Positions 8,991 through 16,608 of a stretch of DNA of 64,000 bases are shown here, piece after piece. How positions within the stretch are numbered: position 1 is the first letter of the stretch; the number at the start of each line of letters is the position of its first letter. Origin of the DNA: Streptomyces sp. SAT1 (GTDB taxonomy: Bacteria > Actinomycetota > Actinomycetes > Streptomycetales > Streptomycetaceae). Both the position numbers and the translations under genes were made by a program. Location: contig NZ_CP015849.1 of NCBI RefSeq assembly GCF_001654495.1, positions 3,819,501 through 3,883,500 on the forward strand, read 5' to 3'. The notes below the pieces were generated by a model, which was given only the letters and a program-made list of their open reading frames with translations, made no database searches and had not been told where the DNA came from.

Positions 8991-10250
8991 ATGCAGCACC
9001 GCATCATCGTCCTCGGAGCCGGATACACCGGAGCCAGCGCCGCCGGACGCCTCGCCAGGCGGCTGCGCCGCGAAGACGTCGCCATCACCCTCGTCAACGC
9101 CGAGCCCGACTTCGTCGAGCGCGTCCGGCTGCACCAGCTCGCGTCCGGCCAGGACCTCGCGCCCCGCCCGCTGCGGAAGATGTTCGAGGGCACCGGTGTC
9201 ACCCTGCGGATCGCGCGGGTCACCGGCCTCGACGCCGACCGCCGGACCGTGACCGTCCGCGACCCGGACGGCACCGGCGAGGCCGAGGAACTGACGTACG
9301 ACACCCTCGTCCACGCCCTCGGCAGCGCCTGGGACGGCCGCGGTGTACCGGGCGCCGCCGAGCACGCCCACGAGGTCGCCTCCCGCGCCGGGGCCCTCCG
9401 GCTGCGGGAACGCCTGGCCGGGCTGGCGGCGGGCGCGCCCGTGGTCGTCGTCGGCGGCGGGCTCACCGGTCTGGAGGCCGCGACCGAGATCGCCGAGGCC
9501 CGACCGGACCTCGACGTCGCCCTCGCCGCGCGCGGCGGGCTCGGCGAGCCCCTCTCGCCCAAGGCGCGCCGCCATCTGCGGAAGGTCTTCGACGGGCTCG
9601 GCATCACCGTGCACGAGCACACCGCCGTCACCGCCGTCGAGGCCGCTCGCGTCCGCACCGGCGACGGCACGCCGATCCCGGCCGAGGTCACCGTCTGGAC
9701 CGCCGGGTTCGCCGTCCACCCGCTCACCGGGGACACCACCCTGGAGGTCTCCGGCACCGGGCAGATCGTGGTCGACGCGACCATGCGCTCGCTCTCCCAC
9801 CCGCAGGTCTACGCCATCGGCGACGCGGCCCTCGCGGCGGGCCCCGGCGGCAAGCCGCTGCGCATGTCGTGCGCCACGGGCATCCCCTCGGCGTGGCAGG
9901 CCGCCGACGCCATCGCCGCCCGCCTGACCGGCACCAAGCTCCCGAACGTGCCGCTGCGCTACTTCAACCAGTGCGTCTCGCTGGGCCGCAGGCAGGGCCT
10001 GATCCAGTACGTCACCGCCGACGACCGAGCGGTCCGGGCGGCCCTGACCGGACGGACGGCCGCCCTCTACAAGGAGATCGTCTGCAAGGGAGCCGCCTGG
10101 GGCGTCGCCCACCCGACGTTCGGACTCCCGGTCCGCCGCCGCCCGGTCCTGCCCGTGCCCGCCGGGACGGACCCGGCGGCCGGGGCGGAGGCGGCGGTGC
10201 GGACGGATCCGGTGGCCGAGGCGGGCGCCGCCGCCGAGTCCCCGGCCTGA
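8991..10250 (+). CDS. FAD-dependent NAD(P)H oxidoreductase
   Basis: A 419-residue flavoprotein of the NDH-2/AIF-like pyridine-nucleotide disulphide oxidoreductase family. It has an N-terminal FAD-binding Rossmann motif (VLGAGYTGASAAGRL), a second NAD(P)H-binding motif near residue 150 (VVVVGGGLTGLEAA) and the flavin-binding YAIGDAA near residue 280. The ATG at 8991 has AGGAG at a good distance; an in-frame ATG at 8985 is too close to it. The alanine-rich C-terminus is probably disordered. It lies about 100 bases after the SigJ-type gene and is probably controlled by it. Confidence 0.88.
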   Translation: MQHRIIVLGAGYTGASAAGRLARRLRREDVAITLVNAEPDFVERVRLHQLASGQDLAPRPLRKMFEGTGVTLRIARVTGLDADRRTVTVRDPDGTGEAEELTYDTLVHALGSAWDGRGVPGAAEHAHEVASRAGALRLRERLAGLAAGAPVVVVGGGLTGLEAATEIAEARPDLDVALAARGGLGEPLSPKARRHLRKVFDGLGITVHEHTAVTAVEAARVRTGDGTPIPAEVTVWTAGFAVHPLTGDTTLEVSGTGQIVVDATMRSLSHPQVYAIGDAALAAGPGGKPLRMSCATGIPSAWQAADAIAARLTGTKLPNVPLRYFNQCVSLGRRQGLIQYVTADDRAVRAALTGRTAALYKEIVCKGAAWGVAHPTFGLPVRRRPVLPVPAGTDPAAGAEAAVRTDPVAEAGAAAESPA

Positions 10251-10279
10251 GCGGCGCGAGTCCCCGGCCTGAGCGGCGC
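10236..10279 (+). repeat. 22-bp tandem duplication across the stop codon
   Basis: Two exact 22-bp copies, 10236-10257 and 10258-10279. The first contains the last codons and stop of the oxidoreductase gene, so the second is a non-coding copy of the gene end. Confidence 0.9.
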
Positions 10280-10296
10280 GGCGGGGCCGCGCGCGC

Positions 10297-10650
10297 TCAG
10301 CCGGACGGCGGCGCGTCGCGGTCCCCGCCCCGCTCGCGCGTGGCACGGCGGTACTCCGCGTTGATGCGCTGGGCCTCCTCCAGCTGGTCCTCGAGGATGA
10401 CGATGCGGCAGGCGGCCTCGATGGGGGTGCCCTTGTCGACGAGTTCGCGGGCCCGCGCGGCGATCCGCAACTGGTAGCGGGAGTAGCGGCGGTGGCCGCC
10501 CTCGGAACGGAGCGGAGTGATCAGACGGGCCTCGCCGAGTGCGCGCAGGAACCCCGGGGTGGTACCGAGCATCTCGGCGGCCCGCCCGATCGTGTAAGCG
10601 GGGTAGTCGTCGTCGTCCAGTCGATCGTTGAGCGGATTGCCTGCTGTCAT
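10297..10650 (-). CDS. MerR-like small DNA-binding regulator
   Basis: A 117-residue protein with a MerR-type winged helix (YTIGRAAEMLGTTPGFLRALGE, then GGHRRYSRYQL; about residues 22-65) and one dimerisation helix, but no effector-binding domain. The ATG at 10650 is preceded by AGGTGAC. A perfect 12-bp palindrome abuts the ribosome site and may be its own operator. The N-terminus contains an acidic DDDD run. Targets are unknown; it is monocistronic and convergent with the oxidoreductase. Confidence 0.85.
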   Translation of the reverse strand: MTAGNPLNDRLDDDDYPAYTIGRAAEMLGTTPGFLRALGEARLITPLRSEGGHRRYSRYQLRIAARARELVDKGTPIEAACRIVILEDQLEEAQRINAEYRRATRERGGDRDAPPSG

Positions 10651-10657
10651 GTCACCT

Positions 10658-10669
10658 CGTTGCGCAACG
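10658..10669. promoter_or_regulatory. Perfect palindrome before the MerR-like gene
   Basis: CGTTGCGCAACG is a 12-bp perfect palindrome immediately upstream of the ribosome site of the MerR-like gene. Its position suits autorepression or a block to translation; this is inference from place and symmetry only. Confidence 0.5.
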
Positions 10670-10768
10670 CTTCGAGGGAAATTGAACACCATGCGCCCGC
10701 TCCGCCGCCCGGCCAGGTCGGCGGACACCCGTGCGATCCCGGCCGCGGTGGGATCACCGCGGCCGGGT

Positions 10769-12397
10769 TCAGCGCTGCTGGGCCGTCCGCGGCGACCCGG
10801 ACGACGACCGCCGTGCCCCGCGGCGCGGCGCCTCACCGGCGGACCGGCCCTGGGCGCCGCCGCCACGGCGGCCGCCCCGGGACGACGCCGGAGCGGAACG
10901 TTCCGCCGCCGCGCCCGCAGCAGCGGAACGGGAGGGGGAAGCACCGGAACGGGAGGGGGCGGCGGCGCCCGCCGCCGTGCCGGAGTCCGCCGCCGCGCCC
11001 GACCGGGACGAGGACCGGCGGGACCGGGAGCGGGAGGAGCGCCCGGAGCCGGACGACCCGGACGCACCGGACGTACCGGACGACGACCGGCCGGAGCGGG
11101 GACCGGCCTGCGCAGGGACCGGCGCCGTGACGACCACCGGGACACCGGAGGGCTCCTGGGCGCCCGTGATGCGGTGCAGCTCGCTGTCGCCCGCGCGCAC
11201 CGGGGTGATCCGCGGGGTGATCCCGGCCGCGGCCATCAGCCGGCTCACGTCCCGGCGCTGCCCGGGGGTCACCAGGGTGACGACGCTGCCGGACTCGCCG
11301 GCCCGCGCCGTACGCCCGCCGCGGTGCAGGTAGTCCTTGTGGTCGGTGGGCGGATCGACGTTGACGACGAGGTCGAGGTCGTCGACGTGGATCCCGCGGG
11401 CCGCGACGTTGGTCGCGACCAGTACGGTCACCTGCCCGCTCTTGAACTGGCCGAGGGTCCGGGTGCGCTGCGGCTGGGACTTGCCGCCGTGCAGCCCGGC
11501 CGCGCGGACACCGCTCTTCAGCAGGTGCTTGGTGAGCCGGTCCACCGCGTGCTTGGTGTCCAGGAACATGATCACCCGGCCGTCGCGTGCCGCGATCTCG
11601 GTGGTGGTCCGGTGCTTGTCCTCGTCGTGCACGTGCAGCACGTGGTGCTCCATCGTGGTGACGGCACCGGCCGAGGGGTCCACGGAGTGGACCACCGGGT
11701 CGTTCAGATAGCGGCGGACCAGCAGGTCGACGTTGCGGTCGAGGGTGGCCGAGAACAGCATGCGCTGCCCGTCCGGGCGCACCTGGTCGAGCAGGGCGGT
11801 GACCTGCGGCATGAAGCCCATGTCGGCCATCTGGTCGGCCTCGTCCAGGACGGTGACGGCGACGTCGTCCAGCCGGCAGTCGCCGCGGGTGATGAGGTCC
11901 TTGAGCCGCCCCGGGGTCGCGACGACGACCTCGGCCCCGGCCCGCAGCGCACCGGCCTGGCGGCCGATCGACATCCCGCCGACCACGGTGGCGGGCGGCT
12001 TGAGGCCCACGGAGCGGGCGTACGGGGTGAGGGCGTCGGTGACCTGCTGGGCCAGCTCGCGGGTGGGCACCAGCACGAGGCCGAGCGGGCGCCGGGGCTC
12101 GGCCCGCCGGCCCGCCGTACGGGCCAGCAGCGCGAGTCCGAAGGCGAGGGTCTTGCCGGAACCGGTGCGGCCCCGGCCGAGCACGTCCCGGCCGGCCAGG
12201 GAGTTCGGCAGCGTCGCGGCCTGGATCGGGAAGGGCGTGCTCACGCCCTCCCGGCCGAGGGTGGCCAACAGCTCCGGAGGCAGGGCGAGCTCGGCGAACG
12301 ACTCGACCGCGGGCAGCGCGGGGGTGCGGGTGCGGGGCGGGGCGAAGTCGCCCCGGGCGGCGGCAGGGCGGCGTACGCGGCTCTGGGCGCGGCTCAT
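10769..12397 (-). CDS. DEAD-box RNA helicase (module 1)
   Basis: A 542-residue ATP-dependent RNA helicase. It has the Q motif region (PFPIQAATLP), Walker A (TGSGKT, about 78-83), the DEAD motif (VLDEADQMADMG), SAT (LFSATLDRN) and the C-terminal-domain motifs VAARGIHVDDLDLVVN and HRGGRTARAG. The last 140 residues are a serine/arginine/glycine-rich disordered tail suited to RNA binding. The ATG at 12397 is preceded by GGAAGG and a hairpin leader. A cold-shock gene lies upstream on the same strand. A paralogue with the same layout is at 18293-19885. It probably unwinds structured RNA at low temperature. Confidence 0.93.
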   Translation of the reverse strand: MSRAQSRVRRPAAARGDFAPPRTRTPALPAVESFAELALPPELLATLGREGVSTPFPIQAATLPNSLAGRDVLGRGRTGSGKTLAFGLALLARTAGRRAEPRRPLGLVLVPTRELAQQVTDALTPYARSVGLKPPATVVGGMSIGRQAGALRAGAEVVVATPGRLKDLITRGDCRLDDVAVTVLDEADQMADMGFMPQVTALLDQVRPDGQRMLFSATLDRNVDLLVRRYLNDPVVHSVDPSAGAVTTMEHHVLHVHDEDKHRTTTEIAARDGRVIMFLDTKHAVDRLTKHLLKSGVRAAGLHGGKSQPQRTRTLGQFKSGQVTVLVATNVAARGIHVDDLDLVVNVDPPTDHKDYLHRGGRTARAGESGSVVTLVTPGQRRDVSRLMAAAGITPRITPVRAGDSELHRITGAQEPSGVPVVVTAPVPAQAGPRSGRSSSGTSGASGSSGSGRSSRSRSRRSSSRSGAAADSGTAAGAAAPSRSGASPSRSAAAGAAAERSAPASSRGGRRGGGAQGRSAGEAPRRGARRSSSGSPRTAQQR

Positions 12398-12408
12398 ACG
12401 GGAACCTT

Positions 12409-12431
12409 CCTTGATGCGACACGTATCAAGG
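12409..12431 (-). promoter_or_regulatory. Leader hairpin before DEAD-box helicase 1
   Basis: On the transcribed strand the arm CCTTGAT (12431-12425) and its complement ATCAAGG (12415-12409) enclose a 9-base loop. The 3' arm runs directly into the GGAAGG ribosome site. The paralogous gene has the same hairpin with one base pair exchanged (T-A in this copy, C-G in the other), which supports a real RNA structure. Confidence 0.65.
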
Positions 12432-12653
12432 AATTCCCGCAGCGGTGGAGCGGCGCGGAGAATCGCGAGAACGGGCCGAAGAGGCGAAGGGTGAAGGGAG
12501 AAGGTGACGCAGGGTGAAAGTTGGAAAGGCGCGGGACGGAGGTCGGGAGGAAATGCGGACGGTAAAGCGGTCGGGCACACCTGAAACTGCCCGAATCAGT
12601 CCCAACACCGCCCGGACGGCAGAAATTCCCGTGCCGCACCCGGAAACGCAGCG

Positions 12654-12689
12654 AGCTGGGGCCCGCACCTCACGGTGCGGGCCCCAGCT
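12654..12689 (-). terminator. Terminator after cold-shock gene 1
   Basis: Perfect 16-bp arms (AGCTGGGGCCCGCACC and its complement) surround a 4-base loop, 30 bases after the stop of the minus-strand cold-shock gene. It separates that gene from the helicase gene downstream, so helicase transcription probably needs read-through or its own promoter. Confidence 0.85.
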
Positions 12690-12718
12690 GCGAAAGTACG
12701 CGTCTGCGCGGGTGGGCG

Positions 12719-12922
12719 TCAGGCGGGAACGATGTTCTCGGCCGTCGGGCCCTTCTGGCCCTGACCGATGTCGAACGACACCTTCTGGCCCTCCAGCAGC
12801 TCACGGAAGCCGGACGTCGCGATGTTCGAGTAGTGGGCGAAGACGTCGGGGCCGCCGCCATCCTGCTCGATGAAGCCGAAGCCCTTTTCCGAGTTGAACC
12901 ACTTCACGGTGCCGGTAGCCAT
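12719..12922 (-). CDS. Cold-shock protein CspA-like (module 1)
   Basis: A 67-residue single cold-shock domain with both RNA-binding motifs, RNP1 (KGFGFI) and RNP2 (DVFAHYS). It is an RNA/ssDNA-binding chaperone of the usual family length. GGAGAA lies before the ATG. The leader upstream is about 100 bases long and shares two conserved blocks with the second csp gene at 20130-20333, with which the protein is about 85% identical. A strong terminator and then a DEAD-box helicase gene follow on the same strand. Confidence 0.95.
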   Translation of the reverse strand: MATGTVKWFNSEKGFGFIEQDGGGPDVFAHYSNIATSGFRELLEGQKVSFDIGQGQKGPTAENIVPA

Positions 12923-12972
12923 TTGTTTCTCCTTCGGGACGGTGCTCGGAGTTCCGCCCTGTGCGGACTCCG

Positions 12973-13044
12973 GTCGCCGTGATGATCACCCCGTCGAGAA
13001 AACGGTCAGGCAACCACAACTGCAACTGCTGTCGAGACTAGCAC
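12973..13044 (-). promoter_or_regulatory. Promoter and conserved leader of cold-shock gene 1
   Basis: Two blocks match the leader of the second csp gene: GGGGTGATCATC (around 12981-12992) and GCAGTTGCAGTT with GGTTGCC (13009-13031). Just upstream of the second block is TAGTCT (about 13034-13039 on the minus strand), in line with TAGCGT at the other gene and a plausible -10 box. If so, the conserved block is the start of the mRNA, like a cold box. The spacing between the blocks differs between the genes. Confidence 0.5.
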
Positions 13045-13187
13045 GTCCCTCACCTGCCCGCGCGGGGTCCATAATTGCCTTCCGCACACCGCCCGGGAAT
13101 ACTTCCCGGGCGGCATGGCAATTCCTCACCCGGCCACCACAGATATTGCGCCGCCCCGGCCGCAGGGTCGCGGCGGGAGCGGGGCGG

Positions 13188-14369
13188 TCACAGAACGCGG
13201 ACGTCGATCGCGGTGTCCCAGAGCATGTCGCCCATCGGGGCGTCGACGGAGCCCTTGCCGTTCCCGTGATAGAGGAAGAGCTGGTAGCCGACGGGCCGCA
13301 TGATGTCGGACCGTCCGTCGCCGTCCACGTCACCGGTCGCGATGACCGGCATGTCGGCGGGCCAGGCGTACGGCAGCTTCTTGCGCGCGCCCAGGCCGCC
13401 CTTGCCGTCGCCCGGGTAGAGCCACAGGGTGCGTGACCCGTCGCGGGCGAGCAGGTCGGCCCTGCCGTCGCCGGTCATGTCACCCGGTGCGGCGAGCTGG
13501 TTCATGGAGTTCCAGCCGCTGGTGCCGATGATCCTGCGGGTGCCGAAGCCGCCCTTGCCGTTGCCCGGGTACAGCCACAGCTTCCCGGTGGTGTCGCGGG
13601 CCAGCAGGTCCCGGCGTCCGTCACCGGAGAGATCGCCGGCCGCGCTGATCTCGCGCATGCTGTTCCAGCCGCTGCCCGCCTGGACGCGCTTGCCGAAGGT
13701 GGCGTCGCCGCGGCCGGGGTAGAGCCAGAGGTTCCCGGCCTTGTCCCGGGCGTACAGGTCCTCCTTGCCGTCCCCGTCGTAGTCGCCGTGCCGGACCAGC
13801 TGGATCATGCTGTTCCAGCCGCTGCCGACGAGCTTGCCCTTGGTCACCGTGTCGGCGTTGCCGATGCCCGACAGGAACCACAGCCGGCCGTCGGCCGCGC
13901 GCTCCAGCAGATCGGCGCGGCCGTCGTCGTCCAGGTCGCCGAAGCGGGACACGGCGGGCAGCCCGGCGGGCCGCCGGTACTCCGCCCTGCGGTACCAGTC
14001 CATCCAGGGAACGCCCTGGGTGACCTCGTACTCGGTGGTGGCGACCCGGATCGAGCTGATCGTGTTGTCCAGACGGCCGTCGAACGCGCCGTCGCTCAGG
14101 TCGACGGGTCCGTTGTGCGGGGTGATGAGCAGCATGTCACGGTCGCTGCCGCTGTACTTGGCCCCGGGGAACGCCATGGCGTACATCGAGCTGTTGTTGA
14201 CCAGCGACGAGGTCGTGTTGTCGAACCCGCGCAGGGTGGGCTGGCTCGACGAGACGATCCTCATCGCGCCCTTGTAGCCGCCGTACTGGAACAGGCACAG
14301 CTGACCGGAGGGGCAGCGGGCGGAGTCGTCGGCCGCCGCCTGCGGGGCGGTGGTGACCAGCGTGGCCAC
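13188..14369 (-). CDS. Secreted FG-GAP/VCBS repeat protein with I36-like N-domain (5' end disrupted)
   Basis: A protein of about 393 residues from GTG 14369. A small peptidase-inhibitor-I36-like domain (CPSGQLCLFQYGGYKG) is followed by at least four calcium-binding FG-GAP repeats (DGDYDGDGKEDLY, AGDLSGDGRRDLL, PGDMTGDGRADLL, TGDVDGDGRSD), a beta-propeller usually found outside the cell. The sequence just upstream still encodes a twin-arginine signal peptide (RRTAARRVLGAAVALAASVA), but no start codon lies between it and an in-frame TGA at 14448-14450. The natural-looking ATG at 14474, with GGAG upstream, is nine codons before that TGA. The gene may therefore be unexported or dead. A tandem paralogue lies upstream. 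Confidence 0.75.
   Translation of the reverse strand: MATLVTTAPQAAADDSARCPSGQLCLFQYGGYKGAMRIVSSSQPTLRGFDNTTSSLVNNSSMYAMAFPGAKYSGSDRDMLLITPHNGPVDLSDGAFDGRLDNTISSIRVATTEYEVTQGVPWMDWYRRAEYRRPAGLPAVSRFGDLDDDGRADLLERAADGRLWFLSGIGNADTVTKGKLVGSGWNSMIQLVRHGDYDGDGKEDLYARDKAGNLWLYPGRGDATFGKRVQAGSGWNSMREISAAGDLSGDGRRDLLARDTTGKLWLYPGNGKGGFGTRRIIGTSGWNSMNQLAAPGDMTGDGRADLLARDGSRTLWLYPGDGKGGLGARKKLPYAWPADMPVIATGDVDGDGRSDIMRPVGYQLFLYHGNGKGSVDAPMGDMLWDTAIDVRVL
13642..13803 (-). repeat. 162-bp identical tract, copy in FG-GAP gene 1
   Basis: All 162 bases are identical to 15048-15209 in the neighbouring paralogue, at a constant offset of 1406, while the flanking sequence is clearly diverged. It covers about two propeller repeats. 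Confidence 0.9.
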
Positions 14370-14587
14370 GGACGCGGCCAGGGCGACGGCGGCGCCCAGG
14401 ACGCGCCGGGCGGCGGTGCGCCGGCTCGGCCGGGGCGAGCCCGGGGCTCACCGGCTCCGGGAAGTGCGAAGCATGGATGGGTCTCCGTTCGGTCAGGAGG
14501 TTGCGGGTCCGGGGGCGCGGGGGTGAGAGGGGGCGGGGGGGCGCGGGAAGCGCGCGAGCAGGGAGCGCCGTCGGAGGTCGGGGCCGG

Positions 14588-15832
14588 TCAGAACGCCAGG
14601 ACGTCCGACGGGAGACCGGCGAGGTCCTTCGGGGCCTTGAGGCCGCCGTCGGACGCGCCGGTGCCCGGGTACACGCGCAGCGAGTGCGAGCCGGGAGCGT
14701 GGGCGACCAGGTCGGGGCGCCCGTCACCGGTGACGTCGCCCACTCCGGCCAGTCCGGTGACCGAGTTCCAGCCGCTCTTGCCGATGAGCCGGCGCGTACC
14801 GAAGGAGCCTTTGCCGTCGCCGGGGTACAACCACAGCCTCCCCGCGGTGTCGCGGGCCACCAGGTCCGCCCGCCGGTCGGCGTTCATGTCGCCCGCGCCG
14901 ACGAGTGCGTTCATCGCCTTCCAGCCGCTGCCGGTCTTCACGCGCGCGCCGAAGCCGCCCTTGCCGTTGCCCGGAAACGTCCACAGGGAGCCCGTGCCGT
15001 CGGCCGCGAGCAGGTCGGCCCTGCCGTCGCCGGTCAGGTCACCGGCAGCGCTGATCTCGCGCATGCTGTTCCAGCCGCTGCCCGCCTGGACGCGCTTGCC
15101 GAAGGTGGCGTCGCCGCGGCCGGGGTAGAGCCAGAGGTTCCCGGCCTTGTCCCGGGCGTACAGGTCCTCCTTGCCGTCCCCGTCGTAGTCGCCGTGCCGG
15201 ACCAGCTGGGCCATGCCGTTCCAGCCGCTGCCGGCCAGCAGGTCCTGGCCCGCGCTGCCGTGGCCGTGCGAGACCCACAACTGGCCGAACTTGTTGCGGG
15301 AGACGAGGTCGGCGTACCCGTCGCCGTTCATGTCGCCGAAGGCGCCGAGGGCGGTGGTCGCCGCGGGCCGGTGCCTGGGCGCGTTGTCCCACTGGAAGGC
15401 CGGGTAGCGGCTCTCGCTCCCGCAGAACCAGTCGGCCTCGGGCCCCAGGTCGAGGGAGCTGACCGCGTTGTCCAGTTCGGGTGTGGCGCTCTCATCGAAG
15501 GAGCCCTGGCTCGGGTACGCGTGGACGGCGCCCTGCCGCGGATCGAGACCCGGGGCGAGGGTGAAGCACACCGGCCAGTCGGTGTAGTTGGCGTAGGAGC
15601 TGATGCGGTTGTCCCATGAGCCGAGGCCCAGCATGCTGCCCTTGACGACCAGCATCCGGCCCTGGCCCAGCGGATCGCTGAAGACGCAGAGCTGACCCGA
15701 CGCGCAGCGGTCGTATCCGCTGGCGGCATGGGCGGGCGCGGCGGTCGCGGTCCCGAGGAGCGCGGCCGCGGCAGCAGCCGTCAGCGCGCCGCGGAGGACG
15801 CGCGAAGAAGTCGGACGCACTCGGATCCCCAC
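14588..15832 (-). CDS. Secreted FG-GAP/VCBS repeat protein with I36-like N-domain
   Basis: A 414-residue exported protein. The N-terminus is a clear signal peptide (RVLRGALTAAAAAALLGTA..., ending near PAHAAS), followed by an I36-like domain (CASGQLCVFSDPLGQGRM) and five or more FG-GAP repeats with DxNxDG or DxDGDG calcium loops (GDMNGDGYADLVS, GDYDGDGKEDLYA, GDLTGDGRADLLA, GDVTGDGRPDLVA). The start is GTG 15832; another GTG three codons later is possible. It is a tandem paralogue of the 13188-14369 gene and shares a 162-bp identical tract with it. Function is probably extracellular binding; no catalytic residues are seen. Confidence 0.88.
   Translation of the reverse strand: MGIRVRPTSSRVLRGALTAAAAAALLGTATAAPAHAASGYDRCASGQLCVFSDPLGQGRMLVVKGSMLGLGSWDNRISSYANYTDWPVCFTLAPGLDPRQGAVHAYPSQGSFDESATPELDNAVSSLDLGPEADWFCGSESRYPAFQWDNAPRHRPAATTALGAFGDMNGDGYADLVSRNKFGQLWVSHGHGSAGQDLLAGSGWNGMAQLVRHGDYDGDGKEDLYARDKAGNLWLYPGRGDATFGKRVQAGSGWNSMREISAAGDLTGDGRADLLAADGTGSLWTFPGNGKGGFGARVKTGSGWKAMNALVGAGDMNADRRADLVARDTAGRLWLYPGDGKGSFGTRRLIGKSGWNSVTGLAGVGDVTGDGRPDLVAHAPGSHSLRVYPGTGASDGGLKAPKDLAGLPSDVLAF
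15048..15209 (-). repeat. 162-bp identical tract, copy in FG-GAP gene 2
   Basis: This is the partner of 13642-13803. Identity stops abruptly at both ends, as expected after gene conversion or recent recombination between the two genes. Confidence 0.9.
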
Positions 15833-15935
15833 AATGTGCGCGATGTCCGGGACATGACTGTCCCGGACCTGTGAATGTTATGTGCATGATATAGACCCGG
15901 TGTTTGTCTCAAACGCACGTGCGCCGGGGGGAGTT

Positions 15936-16460
15936 CTAACCGCTGCGGCCGGTCAGGCCGTCCTCCCAGCCCAGCGGGAAGGGCTCGCCGGTGGGGGCGG
16001 AGGGTTCGCCGCCGGCCTGGTTGAAGGCGGCCAGGGCGTCGATGAGGGCGGTGCGCTGGGCGGGGTCGAGGCGTTCGACGATGGCGGCGATCTCGGTGCG
16101 GCGTCGTGCGGTGACGTTCTCGACGGTGCGGCGGCCCTCGTCGGTGAGCTGGAGCAGGGTCTCGCGGCGGTTGACGGGGTTGGGGCGGCGGTCGGCCAGT
16201 CCGGTGGCGATGAGCCGGTCGATCATGCGCATGGCGGTGGAAGGCGCCACCTGGAGCAGTTCGGCGAGGGCGACGAGTTTGGTGGCGCCGCGGCTGGAGA
16301 GTGCGACCAGCATGCGGAACTGGGGGAGTGTCACCCGGTCCTCGACCTCGGCGAGCGAGCGGGCGGAGACCGCGACCAGCAGCCGGGAGGCGGTCAGCAC
16401 CGCCCGGGTGACCGTATCGACATCGTCCGTCGTCCCCGCGGGGGTCTCACGCTCCGGCAT
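15936..16460 (-). CDS. MarR-family transcriptional regulator
   Basis: A 174-residue winged-helix regulator. The recognition region is about residues 62-85 (ALAELLQVAPSTAMRMIDRL), followed by the wing (NRRETLLQLTDEGRRTVENV). The length is slightly above the MarR average because of a proline/glycine-rich tail. It is divergent from a deazaflavin-type oxidoreductase gene, and an inverted repeat lies between the two starts. MarR proteins often repress such a neighbour and themselves. Confidence 0.9.
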   Translation of the reverse strand: MPERETPAGTTDDVDTVTRAVLTASRLLVAVSARSLAEVEDRVTLPQFRMLVALSSRGATKLVALAELLQVAPSTAMRMIDRLIATGLADRRPNPVNRRETLLQLTDEGRRTVENVTARRRTEIAAIVERLDPAQRTALIDALAAFNQAGGEPSAPTGEPFPLGWEDGLTGRSG

Positions 16461-16512
16461 GCCTCCTTTCTACCGTGGACCCTGCCGAAGACCCTCCCCA
16501 TGGACGAACTCA

Positions 16513-16533
16513 ACCTTTAGACTGTGCAAAGGT
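16513..16533. promoter_or_regulatory. Probable MarR operator
   Basis: Arms ACCTTT and AAAGGT, nine bases apart, lie between the divergent MarR and oxidoreductase genes. TTTGCA and nearby AT-rich bases form the only promoter-like stretch in this interval. Assignment to MarR rests on position. Confidence 0.5.
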
Positions 16534-16608
16534 ACGGGGCTGAAGCATCACCGTAGACGGCCGGGGTCCCGGCCCCGACCTCATCCGTCCGACCAGCGGA
16601 AGGCGCCG

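Noticed and set aside
14137..14727. A minus-strand start (GTG in GGTGAGCC) giving another N-terminus for the FG-GAP gene
   Set aside because: That GTG lies in a different frame from the FG-GAP protein and yields an Arg/Pro-rich shadow product.
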